Positions 27,084 to 36,955 of a DNA stretch of 58,862 nt are shown piece after piece. Origin of the DNA: Hyphomicrobiales bacterium (GTDB lineage: Bacteria; Pseudomonadota; Alphaproteobacteria; Rhizobiales; Xanthobacteraceae); contig JAJPKK010000160.1 in assembly GCA_021323775.1 (NCBI GenBank), forward strand, positions 1-58,862, written 5' to 3'. Position 1 is the stretch's first letter. Each line of letters begins with the position of its first letter. A model generated the notes under the pieces. The model saw nothing but the letters and a program-made list of their open reading frames with translations. It was not told where the DNA came from and did not search any database. The position numbers and the translations under genes are program-made.

Positions 27084-27448
27084 CACGCACCCCTCGCTGC
27101 AACGCCACAATTTCAACTGGCGCACATAAAGCATAGTGGAACCTTATGTTTGATTCCAGTTTCGCCGTGCTTCACCATGTTCAATCCGCAAATCTGTTGC
27201 AGTCGCGCACCATAGAACGTAAGCTATTGAAGCCTTTATATAATTGGTTATGGTTATTGCACGCCTGAACGTGGGTTGCGGCAGGCGCGCCCATGGTGGG
27301 CGTGTTCCCCGCGGGACGGGAAACCGGCTCCGAGCCTGCAAGTATCGGAAAGACGTCAGTGGTAGTCAGCGATCCGAACCTTACGAGGCTCGCGATCGAT
27401 CAATCAATACATCGAAGCGGGTGGCTCTCGGGAGCCTCCGGCAGCCCC

Positions 27449-28201
27449 TCACACATACTGCCCGCCATTGATATGCACTTCGGCACCGTTCACATAGGAC
27501 GATACCTCCGTGCACAGCACATAGATGATTTTCGCCACCTCGTCGGTGGTGCCGAGCCGGCGCAGCGGAATCTGCGCCACGATCTTCTCAGTCCCGGGCG
27601 ACAGGATCGCGGTGTCGATCTCACCGGGCGCGATGGCGTTGACGCGGATGCCGCGGGGCCCGAAATCGGACGCCATTTCGCGGGTCAGCGAGGCAAGCGC
27701 CGCCTTGGAGGTCGCGTAGGCCGAGCCCGCAAACGGATGGACGTGAGAGCCTGCAATCGAGGTGACGTTAACAACCGCACCTTTGGCGGCTTCAAGCTCC
27801 TCCACCAGGCCGCGGGCCAGCATAATGGGGGCGAAGAAGTTCACCTGGAACACCTGCTGCCACATCTCGTAAGTGGTATCCATCGTGCCCAGGCGGCTGC
27901 CGCCTTTACCCTTGGGGGAAATTCCCGCGTTATTGACGAGCGCGTGCAGCTCGCCTGAGAGACGCCGCTTGATTTCCTTGATAGCATCGAGCGTGCTTTG
28001 AGGGTCGGCGAGATCGACCTGGATGTGGTCCTCCGGTCCCATCGCCCATGGACAGTTCTCCGGAAAGGCGTGCCGCGAGCAGGTGATGACCCGCCACCCG
28101 GCGGCGGCGAAGCGTTTTACAGTGGCGTGCCCGATGCCGCGGCTCGCTCCGGTAAGAAGCAGTGTGCGCCGCGGCTGATTGGAGGCGGAGGCGTTCTGCA
28201 T
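27449..28201 (-). CDS. Short-chain dehydrogenase/reductase
   Basis: This 250-residue SDR has the NAD(P)-binding motif TGASRGIG, NNAG in ALVNNAGISP, a Ser in VNVTSIAGSH and the catalytic YATSK. The substrate loop and the C-terminal VNGAEVHINGGQYV are standard for classical SDRs. The ATG at 28201 is preceded by GAAGGGACC; the frame extends upstream into repeat DNA. The substrate is unknown. It lies upstream of no related gene; pdxH is next on the same strand, about 220 bases upstream. Confidence 0.88.
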   Translation of the reverse strand: MQNASASNQPRRTLLLTGASRGIGHATVKRFAAAGWRVITCSRHAFPENCPWAMGPEDHIQVDLADPQSTLDAIKEIKRRLSGELHALVNNAGISPKGKGGSRLGTMDTTYEMWQQVFQVNFFAPIMLARGLVEELEAAKGAVVNVTSIAGSHVHPFAGSAYATSKAALASLTREMASDFGPRGIRVNAIAPGEIDTAILSPGTEKIVAQIPLRRLGTTDEVAKIIYVLCTEVSSYVNGAEVHINGGQYV

Positions 28202-28325
28202 GGCGTTGACCGTGAGGGTCCCTTCTGCGGGTGTGCCGGCATTATATAGGGGTTGTGCATCACGCGCCCTACGAGGCCGCGAATCTTTTTGCGGGGGCCG
28301 ACTGCGGGCCCGGCAAATCCTGCAG

Positions 28326-28411
28326 CCCGGGTTGAGCGTTAAGCAAAACCCGGGAGCGGCTTTGCAGCCTCTGACCCGGTGGTCCCGGATTTCGCTGACG
28401 CTCAATCCGGG
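28326..28411. repeat. Pair of CCCGG-type palindromic repeats
   Basis: Two neighbouring palindromes occur: 28326-28354, with CCCGGGTTGAGC ends, and 28384-28411, with CCCGGATT and AATCCGGG arms around TCGCTGACGCTC. The second form recurs at 29781-29807 and 36044-36070. They lie between the SDR and pdxH. Confidence 0.65.
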
Positions 28412-28424
28412 CTGCGCTCGGCCG

Positions 28425-29066
28425 TCAGGGATAGAGCCGCGTTTTCGTCCACGCCTCGCCCACGGCCGCGCGGCGAAACTCGATGCGGTCGTGCAGGCGG
28501 AACAGCCGCTCGTGCCAGAATTCCATCACGGTGGGCGCGATCCTGTAGCCGACCCAGAATGGCGGCCGCGGCACCGGTCCGACCGCGAATTGGGCAGCTT
28601 TGAGCGCGATCGCCTTTTCGAAGGCGTAGCGGCTTTCGAGCGGGCTTGACTGCCTGCTGGCCCAGGCGCCGATCTGGGATGACCGCGGGCGGCTCGCGAA
28701 ATAGGCGTCGGCTTCGGCCGCACTCACGGCTGCGACCGCGCCGCGCAGGCGAACCTGGCGGCGCAACGATTTCCAGTGAAAGGCGAGGCTGGCCTTGGGG
28801 TTTGCGGCCAGTTCGCGGCCCTTCTGACTTTCCTCATTGGAATAGAACACGAAGCCGCGCTCATCGAACCCCTTGAGAAGGACCATGCGCACATTGGGCA
28901 TCCCGGCCGCATCGACGGTGGCAAGCGCCATTGCCTCCGGATCGCTGGGCTCAGCGCGCTTTGCCTCTTCGAACCAGGCCGCGAACAGCCGCAGCGGCTC
29001 ATCGGCCTCGGTAAAATCACCACTCCTTAACCGGGCGGGATGTTCAATGGGGACGGTGTCGGACAT
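28425..29066 (-). CDS. pdxH: Pyridoxamine 5'-phosphate oxidase
   Basis: This 213-residue FMN enzyme oxidises pyridoxine or pyridoxamine 5'-phosphate to PLP. Matches along its length include [25 protein letters not shown], the [14 protein letters not shown] block, [16 protein letters not shown] and the C-terminal [16 protein letters not shown] plus TKTRLYP. The length is normal for the family. The gene is divergent from the lipoprotein and DnaJ genes; the starts are about 85 bases apart. Confidence 0.95.
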   Translation of the reverse strand: MSDTVPIEHPARLRSGDFTEADEPLRLFAAWFEEAKRAEPSDPEAMALATVDAAGMPNVRMVLLKGFDERGFVFYSNEESQKGRELAANPKASLAFHWKSLRRQVRLRGAVAAVSAAEADAYFASRPRSSQIGAWASRQSSPLESRYAFEKAIALKAAQFAVGPVPRPPFWVGYRIAPTVMEFWHERLFRLHDRIEFRRAAVGEAWTKTRLYP

Positions 29067-29150
29067 CTTGCGGGGACTTCCCTAGTGACCGGTTTCATGC
29101 CGGGCCCTGCGTATCGGGTTGCGTATCGTGGGTCCGCTTATAGTATATGC

Positions 29151-29663
29151 GTGGCATCGCGCCTATGGCGGGCGCTCCGCCCGCTCGGGCGGCGGCGAAC
29201 AGCCGAGCCCGTTCGGGGGCAGGGAGCAGCGACGGCTCAGTCGCAGCTTAAAATAGCGCTTACGGCATTCTGCGGCGCCGGCATTTTGCTTGTTGCCGGC
29301 GCTTGCGGCATGCCGGCGCCATTCGGATTCTCGAGCCACAATGGCAGGGCCGATTCCGGTTCGATCGACCTGATTTCGGCGCTCAGCATTGGGGCGTTCA
29401 CGGGCGACGATCTCGAGGCCGCGAGCGCTGCAACCGCGTCGCTGCTCGATCGCCGCAACGGCGGAGCATGGGAAAATCCAGCGACCGGCGCCCGCGGCAC
29501 GGTCACGCCGCTCGCCGCTGTTTACCGGGATAATGGCGTTGAGTGCCGCGACTTCCTCGCGAGTTACGTGCACGAAAAGGCGGAAGCATGGATGCAGGGC
29601 GAGGCCTGCCGCAACCGCGTTGGGCGATGGGAAGTGCGCAGCCTCAAGCCGTGGCGGCGATAG
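29151..29663 (+). CDS. RT0821/Lpp0805-family surface lipoprotein
   Basis: This exported lipoprotein has a hydrophobic signal LKIALTAFCGAGILLVAGAC whose Cys fits a lipobox. It then shows GRADSGSIDLISALSIGAFTGDDLEAASAATASLLD and the conserved C-terminal part ENPATGARGTVTPLAAVYRDNGVECRDFLASYV. This matches the outer-membrane surface-antigen-like family. The start is doubtful: GTG at 29151 is used here, while ATG at 29097 or 29040 would give longer forms. The signal would then be internal, so a later non-ATG start is also possible. The function is unknown; it may be envelope structure. Confidence 0.72.
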   Translation: MASRLWRALRPLGRRRTAEPVRGQGAATAQSQLKIALTAFCGAGILLVAGACGMPAPFGFSSHNGRADSGSIDLISALSIGAFTGDDLEAASAATASLLDRRNGGAWENPATGARGTVTPLAAVYRDNGVECRDFLASYVHEKAEAWMQGEACRNRVGRWEVRSLKPWRR

Positions 29664-29780
29664 CGCCGCTCTGGGGACTGGGGTATGCGCCGCCCTGCTC
29701 TGCCTCTCCGCAAGCGCCGATATAGCCGGCATTGAGTGGAGGGACTGGAAAGGGCGGGCCGCCCCAGGAGCAGTCCCGGT

Positions 29781-29807
29781 CCCGGATTTCGCTCCGCTCA
29801 ATCCGGG
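29781..29807. repeat. CCCGG-type palindromic repeat
   Basis: CCCGGATT and AATCCGGG arms surround TCGCTCCGCTC. It is the same form as 28384-28411 and lies between the lipoprotein and the DnaJ-like gene. Confidence 0.65.
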
Positions 29808-29939
29808 CTACAATGGAATGGGCGGGCTGCCTCGCGACAGCGTCCATGACGTGATTGCGTTGCGAAATTGTCGCATTGCCCCCACATTGGAACCGGACAG
29901 CCGGGGCTGGATGCCGGCGCTGGAGCGGAGAAATTTGCG

Positions 29940-30929
29940 ATGCGCGACCCCTATGAAATCCTGGGGGTGAAAAAGAATGCGGATGCGGCAGCGATCAAGA
30001 GCGCATATCGTAAGCTCGCCAAGAAGCTGCACCCCGACGCCAACAAGAATGATCCCAAGGCTGCTCAGCGCTTCGCCGAGCTCAATTCGGCCTACGAGAT
30101 CCTGGGCGAGGAAGACAAGCGCCGCGCTTACGATCGCGGCGAAATCGACGCAGAGGGCAAGCCGAAATTCCGCGGCTTCGAGGGCTTTGGTCCTGGAACT
30201 GGTTTCGGTCGCGGCGCACGCGGCGGCCCGGATTTCAGCTTTGAACATTTCTCATTTGGGCCGGAGGGCGTGCGGCGCTCAGGCGGTCCGGGCGGATTTT
30301 CCAGTTTCGATGATTTGCTCAACAGCATGTTCGCCGGCGGCCTTGGCGGCGCTGCGCGCGGCCGCTCCCGGGTCCACGCCGGCTTTGCGCCCGAGGAGAT
30401 GGAGCCTGCCGGCCACGATGTCACGGCCGAGGTCACCATTTCGCTCACTGAAGCCGCGAACGGCACGACCCGGCGCGTGCACCTGCCCACCGGCAAGGAG
30501 GTCGATGTCAAGATTCCGGCCGGCCTCGCCGAGGGCAAGCAGATCCGCCTCAAGGGGCAGGGATTGCCTGGTCCGGGCGGAACCGGCGACGTTCTGATCA
30601 CAGTCAGGGTGGCGCCGCATCCCTACTTTGTGCGCGACGGCGACAACCTGCGCGTCAACGTGCCGATCACGCTTTATGAGGCGGTCCTCGGCGGCAGGGT
30701 GCGGGTGCCGACGCTGGACGGCGCCATTGAGCTCACCATCCCGGCGGGCACCACAAGCGGGCGCACCTTCCGGATCGCCGGCAAGGGAATGCCGGCCAAA
30801 GGCAAGGCCGGGGATTTGTACGCCACGGTTGAGATTGCGCTTCCCGACAAGAGCGACCCGGATCTTGAGGAATTGATGCGCAAGTGGCTGCGCGAGCGGC
30901 CTTACGATCCGCGCACGGACTTAAGGTAG
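29940..30929 (+). CDS. DnaJ-like chaperone (CbpA type)
   Basis: This 329-residue J-domain protein has the J domain at residues 1-65 with the HPD motif in KKLHPDANK, a Gly/Phe-rich linker, and then the two C-terminal beta domains (EVTISLTEAANGTTRRVHLP and LRVNVPITLYEAVLGGRVRVPTLDG). The Cys-rich zinc finger of DnaJ proper is absent, so it is CbpA-like. It stimulates DnaK ATPase and delivers substrates. The ATG at 29940 begins MRDPYEILGV; the frame is open 24 codons upstream but without homology. Confidence 0.92.
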   Translation: MRDPYEILGVKKNADAAAIKSAYRKLAKKLHPDANKNDPKAAQRFAELNSAYEILGEEDKRRAYDRGEIDAEGKPKFRGFEGFGPGTGFGRGARGGPDFSFEHFSFGPEGVRRSGGPGGFSSFDDLLNSMFAGGLGGAARGRSRVHAGFAPEEMEPAGHDVTAEVTISLTEAANGTTRRVHLPTGKEVDVKIPAGLAEGKQIRLKGQGLPGPGGTGDVLITVRVAPHPYFVRDGDNLRVNVPITLYEAVLGGRVRVPTLDGAIELTIPAGTTSGRTFRIAGKGMPAKGKAGDLYATVEIALPDKSDPDLEELMRKWLRERPYDPRTDLR

Positions 30930-30993
30930 CGGCTGCGACTCGCGGACTTGCGCTCAACCTGCCCCGTGAGCCGGGTTGCAGCCGGGTCCGGCC

Positions 30994-31212
30994 TCAGCCA
31001 TGGCCCTGACGCGCCACCCAGCTGTTGCCGAGTTTCACGTAGGAGCGCTTGACGGCGGCCCATGCGATCCGGGCGGCCGCCTCTTCCTGGCGCGGGTCTC
31101 CAATATGGGCCTCGAAGGCATGATTAAATGCGGCGCGGTAGATGTCCTGGGCATGCGGCGGCAGGTGGCGCGAGACCGAATCCGGCAGGTCCTCGTTGGT
31201 GCGATAGGGCAT
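30994..31212 (-). CDS. chaB: ChaB-family protein
   Basis: This 72-residue small protein starts MPYRTNEDLPDSVSRHLPPH and continues with DIYRAAFNHAFEAHIGDPRQEEAAARIAWAAVKRSYVK, which is the ChaB domain. ChaB is annotated as a cation transport regulator, but its mechanism is not well established. The ATG is preceded by GAAGAGGCTCAGCCG. No ChaA antiporter gene is adjacent. It converges with the DnaJ-like gene. Confidence 0.85.
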   Translation of the reverse strand: MPYRTNEDLPDSVSRHLPPHAQDIYRAAFNHAFEAHIGDPRQEEAAARIAWAAVKRSYVKLGNSWVARQGHG

Positions 31213-31581
31213 CGGCTGAGCCTCTTCTTCGGGATGCGCTTGAGTGCGAAGGCGTGATGAGCCCCCCTCACCAATGCGGAAGGCATCTCGCATTGCCCAT
31301 CGCCGCGCAATCCGAGTCTCTACGTAGTGGGCCGGCGCGGCATAGCAACCGCCGGCCGCCATCGGCCGCCGTTAAGGCATCGCAGCACGCAGGGCGCAAC
31401 AAGCGCGGCGCATTGCGGCGCGTTATCACCGAACGCGCCCACCAAGATCGAGGTGGAGCGCCTTTCGCGCCGGGGCGGCCCAATGCACTGCGCTTATTGC
31501 GCCCTGGGGGTGCTCAGAGCGAGTCTGCGCATCCGAGACCGGACCAGCGTCAAGCAAACCTCACGCGCCGGGCCGGTACCC
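31213..31581. other. Intergenic region, nothing clear
   Basis: These 369 bases lie between ChaB and the DUF3551 gene. There are open frames on both strands but none with homology or a ribosome site. A GC-rich stretch with GCCGGCGCGGC occurs. I see no terminator. Confidence 0.4.
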
Positions 31582-31857
31582 TCATTGGTCGGAGCTGCGC
31601 TTGGCCGGCTTGCGTCGAGCCGGCGTTGTGCGGTCTCCCTGATTCGCGGGCTCCGAGGGTCCGCGATAGGACGGATTTTGGAAGCACAGACTGCCAAATC
31701 CTCGCGAGGAGCTTGCCGCACACTCCTCGCGACTCGAATAAATGCACTGCCTGCTGCCTGCGTCTACCGTGCACCATGGATATTCGACGGCGTAAGCTCG
31801 GCCGGACCCAGCCAAGGCGGCAGACGCCGCCAATCCGGCGGCTATCAATTTTCTCAT
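31582..31857 (-). CDS. DUF3551 small exported protein
   Basis: This 91-residue protein has a signal peptide (IAAGLAASAALAGSGRAYA) and then the DUF3551 domain, with VEYPWCTVDAGSRQCIYSSREECA and FGSLCFQNPSY. The four cysteines match the family's disulfide pattern. DUF3551 is abundant in Bradyrhizobium relatives and has no assigned function. GAGGGAAACAGC precedes the ATG at 31857. The C-terminal tail is basic and low-complexity. Confidence 0.85.
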   Translation of the reverse strand: MRKLIAAGLAASAALAGSGRAYAVEYPWCTVDAGSRQCIYSSREECAASSSRGFGSLCFQNPSYRGPSEPANQGDRTTPARRKPAKRSSDQ

Positions 31858-32023
31858 GCTGTTTCCCTCCCCACACCTGCGACTATAAAATCCGCTATAC
31901 ACCATTGGCGCGGATATTGGCTATCTCACATCGAGATCTGCACTCATCGGAGCCGCATGGATCGCGAAAAAATTCCCTGCAAAATTGCCGCCGGGAGGGA
32001 ATCTGGTTCGCGCGCCCCCCTTC

Positions 32024-33361
<1,338 letters not shown>

Positions 33362-33503
33362 TCAATGCCGCTGTCTCCTTGCTCGGTCAATTGGCCTCCG
33401 TGTCCCGGTGAGGCCCGGCGTCCCGCGATCAGGTTGACGAGGGGCCCTTGCCCCTCGGAGATATGTGGCGTTTGCCCACAAAGTAGTAGCCCATTGCCAG
33501 GAA

Positions 33504-33521
33504 ACGTCATACTTTTGACGT
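33504..33521. promoter_or_regulatory. Dyad ACGTCA-N6-TGACGT, candidate operator
   Basis: A perfect six-base dyad with a TACTTT spacer lies between the divergent thiolase and the PhaR-like fragment, 48 bases upstream of the fragment's ATG. It could be a binding site for PhaR or another regulator. No evidence beyond symmetry and position. Confidence 0.4.
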
Positions 33522-33568
33522 GGATGAACAAAACGCTACCAAGATGTGACCGGGATCAGAAGCAAGCC

Positions 33569-33784
33569 ATGGACCAGCCCGGGCAGCCGATGTTGATTAA
33601 AGGATATGCGGGGCATCGTCTCTATCGTCCTGCGACCGGTGCCTATCTGATCCGCGACGATCTCATGACGCCGGGGGAAAGCGGCGAGAACTTTGTCGTC
33701 ATCGACGCGGACAGCGGAAATGACGTGACCGCGTCGTATCGCCCGATCATCGTACAGCTAAGAACAATCATCGCAGAGCATTGA
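33569..33784 (+). CDS. PhaR-like N-terminal domain fragment (71 aa)
   Basis: The product MLIKGYAGHRLYRPATGAYL followed by GENFVVIDADSGNDVTASYRP parallels the DNA-binding N-terminal domain of PhaR (VIKKYANRRLYNTGTSTYV, GEDFVVYDAKSSEDITRSV). It stops before the second half. It ends seven bases before the phaR ATG, so it looks like a diverged, shortened duplicate. ATG at 33524 would give a longer N terminus. It could be a small regulator or a decaying copy. Confidence 0.6.
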   Translation: MDQPGQPMLIKGYAGHRLYRPATGAYLIRDDLMTPGESGENFVVIDADSGNDVTASYRPIIVQLRTIIAEH

Positions 33785-33789
33785 ATGCC

Positions 33790-34380
33790 ATGGCCAAACC
33801 CGACGAGCCGATTGTCATAAAGAAGTACGCCAATCGGCGGCTCTACAACACCGGGACCAGCACTTACGTGACGCTGGAGGATCTCGCCTGCATGGTCAAG
33901 AACGGCGAAGACTTCGTTGTCTATGACGCCAAATCGAGCGAGGACATCACGCGGTCTGTCTTGACCCAGATCATCTTCGAGCAGGAGAACAAGGGCGGCC
34001 AGAACCTTTTGCCGATCACGTTCCTGCGTCAGCTCATTCGCTTTTACGGCGACAGCATGCAGATGCTGGTGCCGCGCTATCTTGAAGTTTCGATCCAATC
34101 GCTCGCCCGCGAACAGGAGAAGTTCCGCCAGCACATGACCCAAGCCTTCGGCGCCGGTCCATTCGCTCCGCTGGAGGACCAGGTGCGGCGAAACATGGAA
34201 ATGTTCGAGCGGGCGTTCGCCATGTTTGCGCCCTTCGCGCGGCGCGAGGCCCAGCCTGGCGAAAGCCCGAAGGGCGAAGGTCCAAAGCCGGCCGGTCCGA
34301 GCAACGAGATCGACGATCTCAAGCGCCAGCTTGATGACGTGCAGAAACGGCTGGATAAGCTGAGCGAGACGAAGGGCTGA
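33790..34380 (+). CDS. phaR: Polyhydroxyalkanoate synthesis regulator PhaR
   Basis: This 196-residue protein represses phasin and PHB-related genes by binding DNA and PHB. The N-terminal DNA-binding domain is residues about 6-65 (IVIKKYANRRLYNTGTSTYVTLEDL). A second domain, LLPITFLRQLIRFYGDSMQM, follows. The C-terminal third is Pro/Glu-rich and ends in a short coiled coil (DDLKRQLDDVQKRLDKL). It is downstream of a truncated PhaR-like copy and divergent from the thiolase. The ATG at 33790 is used; a TTG lies nine bases upstream. Confidence 0.92.
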   Translation: MAKPDEPIVIKKYANRRLYNTGTSTYVTLEDLACMVKNGEDFVVYDAKSSEDITRSVLTQIIFEQENKGGQNLLPITFLRQLIRFYGDSMQMLVPRYLEVSIQSLAREQEKFRQHMTQAFGAGPFAPLEDQVRRNMEMFERAFAMFAPFARREAQPGESPKGEGPKPAGPSNEIDDLKRQLDDVQKRLDKLSETKG

Positions 34381-34387
34381 AGGGGGG

Positions 34388-35968
34388 TCAATACCCTATC
34401 GCGCAACCGTCCTTGCGGCCGTCCGACGCGCCGATCAGCAAGCCGCGCCGCCAGTCGATGGCGACCGCCTGGGCGCCGCCCCAGGGCCGCTCCCGCACCG
34501 CGACCCGGTGACCGCGCTGCGTCAATCCGTCGATCGCCGCCCCTGAGATTCCACGCTCAACGATGGTGCCCTCGCCCTCGTAAAATACGCGCGGCTGGTC
34601 GATCGCAACCTGCAGATCCATACCGTAGTCGACGAGATTGGTGATCAGGTGGGCGTGTCCCATCGGCTGGAAGTGCGCGCCCATGACGCCGAACGCAAGT
34701 TCGCACCGGCCGTCCCGCACCCCAAGCGCCGGAATGATGGTATTCATCGGGCGCTTCGATGGCCCGATCGCATTGGGATGGCCCGGATCGACGACGAAGC
34801 AGGCGCCGCGATTGTGCAGCAGGATGCCGCTCTTCTCGGTGGCGATGCCGGCGCCGAACTCGCTGAACAGCGAATTGATGAAGGATACTGCCATGCGGTC
34901 GCGGTCGACCACTGTGAGATACACGGTGTCGCCGCCGGGTGTCGGCGCCGGGGGCAGCTTTGCGCGCTTGCGGCGGTCGATCTTGCCGGCAAGCTTCCGC
35001 GCAAAGCCCTTGTCGATGAGCGATGAGGCGTCAACGCGCATGAACGCCGGATCGGCCACGTGGGTATCGCGGACCGCGAAAGCCAAGCGGGCGGCCTCAA
35101 GTGCGATATGAAGGCGCTCCGCGCCATTGGGATCGAGTGAGGCGAGATCGAAATTCTCCAGGATATTGAGCAGCACGAGGGCGGCGAGCCCCTGCCCGTT
35201 GGGCGGCAGCTCCACGACGCTAAGCCCGCGATAGTCCGAGGTAACCGGGGTCACCTCCTCGCCGCGGTGATTGGCGAAATCCTCCCGGGTGAGCCAGGAC
35301 CCGCGCGGCGCCAGCGTCTCGACGATCTCGGCGCCTGCCTCCTCGTAAAAGGCTTTCGGCCCGCGCGCTGCGATGGCTTTCAAGGTGGCGGCCAGGGCCG
35401 GAAACCGCATGATATCGCCCGCCGCCGGCGCTCTCCCGTCAATGAGAAAATGCCGGGATGCTCCCGGATCGGCGCGTAATGCCTGTGCCGAAAAGGCCCA
35501 GTCATAAGCCACGCGCGGCGCCACGGGAAACCCGTATTCTGAATAATGGATCGCGGGAACGAGGGCGCGGTCAAGCCCGAAACGGCCGTGACGTTGGAGT
35601 ATTGCCCACCACGCCTCGACCGCGCCTGGCACCGTGACTCGGTGGGGCGAATGCGACTCCATGGCGCGCACGCCTTGGTCCCAAAGGATGTCGGCCCGGG
35701 CCGCCGCGGCGGCGCGGCCTGAACCATTGTAGCCCCAGATTGGCGCGCCAGGCTTGGCCACGAGGCAAAAGCAGTCGCCGCCGATGCCGGTCATGTGGGG
35801 CTCGACCACCGCAAGCGTCGCCGCTGCCGCGACCGCGGCATCGGCCGCCGTGCCGCCGGCCTTGAGGGTGTCGATGGCGACCTGGCTCGCCAGCGGATGC
35901 GAAGTTGCCGCCATGCCGTCGCACGCGTACACCGCGGAGCGGCCTGGGCTGTGAAAGTCGCGAGGCAT
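34388..35968 (-). CDS. Gamma-glutamyltransferase family protein
   Basis: This 526-residue Ntn hydrolase resembles gamma-glutamyltranspeptidases and acylases. The self-cleavage Thr is in PGGDTVYLTVVDRD at about residue 350. The segment ETTHHxx-type start is replaced by ATSHPLASQVAIDTLKAGGTAADAAVA, normal for bacterial members. The family has PPNGQGLAAL and a C-terminal GASDGRKDGCAIGY. It lacks an obvious signal peptide, so it may be cytoplasmic. The substrate is probably a gamma-glutamyl or related amide. It converges with phaR, with seven bases between. Confidence 0.88.
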   Translation of the reverse strand: MPRDFHSPGRSAVYACDGMAATSHPLASQVAIDTLKAGGTAADAAVAAAATLAVVEPHMTGIGGDCFCLVAKPGAPIWGYNGSGRAAAAARADILWDQGVRAMESHSPHRVTVPGAVEAWWAILQRHGRFGLDRALVPAIHYSEYGFPVAPRVAYDWAFSAQALRADPGASRHFLIDGRAPAAGDIMRFPALAATLKAIAARGPKAFYEEAGAEIVETLAPRGSWLTREDFANHRGEEVTPVTSDYRGLSVVELPPNGQGLAALVLLNILENFDLASLDPNGAERLHIALEAARLAFAVRDTHVADPAFMRVDASSLIDKGFARKLAGKIDRRKRAKLPPAPTPGGDTVYLTVVDRDRMAVSFINSLFSEFGAGIATEKSGILLHNRGACFVVDPGHPNAIGPSKRPMNTIIPALGVRDGRCELAFGVMGAHFQPMGHAHLITNLVDYGMDLQVAIDQPRVFYEGEGTIVERGISGAAIDGLTQRGHRVAVRERPWGGAQAVAIDWRRGLLIGASDGRKDGCAIGY

Positions 35969-36043
35969 TGCCTTTTATGTCCGGGAATACACGTTGAGTT
36001 GCGCCGATTCTCACCCGGGTTCGGTTGCCTTGTTGGCGGGGGC

Positions 36044-36070
36044 CCCGGATTTCGCTGTGCTCAATCCGGG
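36044..36070. repeat. CCCGG-type palindromic repeat
   Basis: CCCGGATT and AATCCGGG arms surround TCGCTGTGCTC, between the membrane protein and the gamma-glutamyltransferase gene. It matches 28384-28411 and 29781-29807 apart from the centre. Confidence 0.65.
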
Positions 36071-36102
36071 CAACAGGTACGGAAAGGGATGCGCCGGCGT
36101 CC

Positions 36103-36537
36103 TCAGGCGCCGGCGCCGCCACCGCCACCCGCTTCATCCAGCAGGACGTCGCGGCGGGCGATGGCGGCCCGGATGCTGACACTGAAGCCGGCGGCAACGT
36201 CGACGAAGCTGACGACAAGCAACAGGAAAAAGGTGCTGGACACCACCGCCTTGACGGTCAGGAACTCAATCAGCATGCCGACGAACAGGACCATCGAGAG
36301 CACGTGATCCAAGATGGTGCGCCGGCCCGAGTGGCGCGCGGATCTGAGCAAATCGATCATGAGAATGAGAACCGAAGCCGCAACGATCGCGTCGCCTGCG
36401 GTGATCGCCCATTCCCCTCCTGAAATCATGTGAACACGCCAGATTTCGTTGTTCCACGAGAATTCTGGCATGAAGAGCGCCACGATGTTGTAGAGTGCGA
36501 ACGGCAAAATCAGCAGCGGCACGCTGGTGGGCAACAT
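36103..36537 (-). CDS. Small membrane protein of unknown function
   Basis: This is a 144-residue protein with four predicted membrane helices: PLLILPFALYNIVALFM, TAGDAIVAASVLILMIDLL, VLSMVLFVGMLIEFLTV and TFFLLLVVSFVDVAAGF. The tail is Gly-rich. I do not recognise a named family. It has a GGAGGTCGGCCCC ribosome site at the chosen ATG. It is about 90 bases from rpmF on the same strand, so it may be co-transcribed. The function is unknown. Confidence 0.78.
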   Translation of the reverse strand: MLPTSVPLLILPFALYNIVALFMPEFSWNNEIWRVHMISGGEWAITAGDAIVAASVLILMIDLLRSARHSGRRTILDHVLSMVLFVGMLIEFLTVKAVVSSTFFLLLVVSFVDVAAGFSVSIRAAIARRDVLLDEAGGGGGAGA

Positions 36538-36624
36538 GGGGCCGACCTCCGAAGGAAGCGGTGCGACGGGCCCCGGCACCGCTCTTTGGCGCCCTCGGAA
36601 GTAACCCCTCAGACCAAAGGCCGT

Positions 36625-36810
36625 TCACGCTTCGGTTTTCGGCTTAAGAACCTGGCGGCCGCGATACATGCCGGTCTTGAGGTCGATGTGGTGGGGACGG
36701 CGCAATTCGCCCGAATCCTTGTCTTCTACGTAGGTTGGCGCTTTCAGGGCGTCGGCCGAGCGGCGCATGCCGCGTCGCGAGGGCGACGTTTTCTTCTTGG
36801 GGACAGCCAT
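36625..36810 (-). CDS. rpmF: 50S ribosomal protein L32
   Basis: This 61-residue protein begins [21 protein letters not shown] and ends [17 protein letters not shown], which is diagnostic of bacterial L32 of the alphaproteobacterial type. A good AAGGAGACCCGCT ribosome site precedes the ATG at 36810. It is a part of the large ribosomal subunit. Confidence 0.97.
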   Translation of the reverse strand: MAVPKKKTSPSRRGMRRSADALKAPTYVEDKDSGELRRPHHIDLKTGMYRGRQVLKPKTEA

Positions 36811-36955
36811 AGCGGGTCTCCTTGCGGCCCTTGGAAGTGGCCCTTGGAACAGCACGGTGCACGCCCGCGCTCCCAGGACAGAGCGCGGACAGGGTGGGCG
36901 TGATGAAAGCCGGGCTTATAGTGGATGAACTGTCGAGTGGCTAGGGGCAAAGCAA

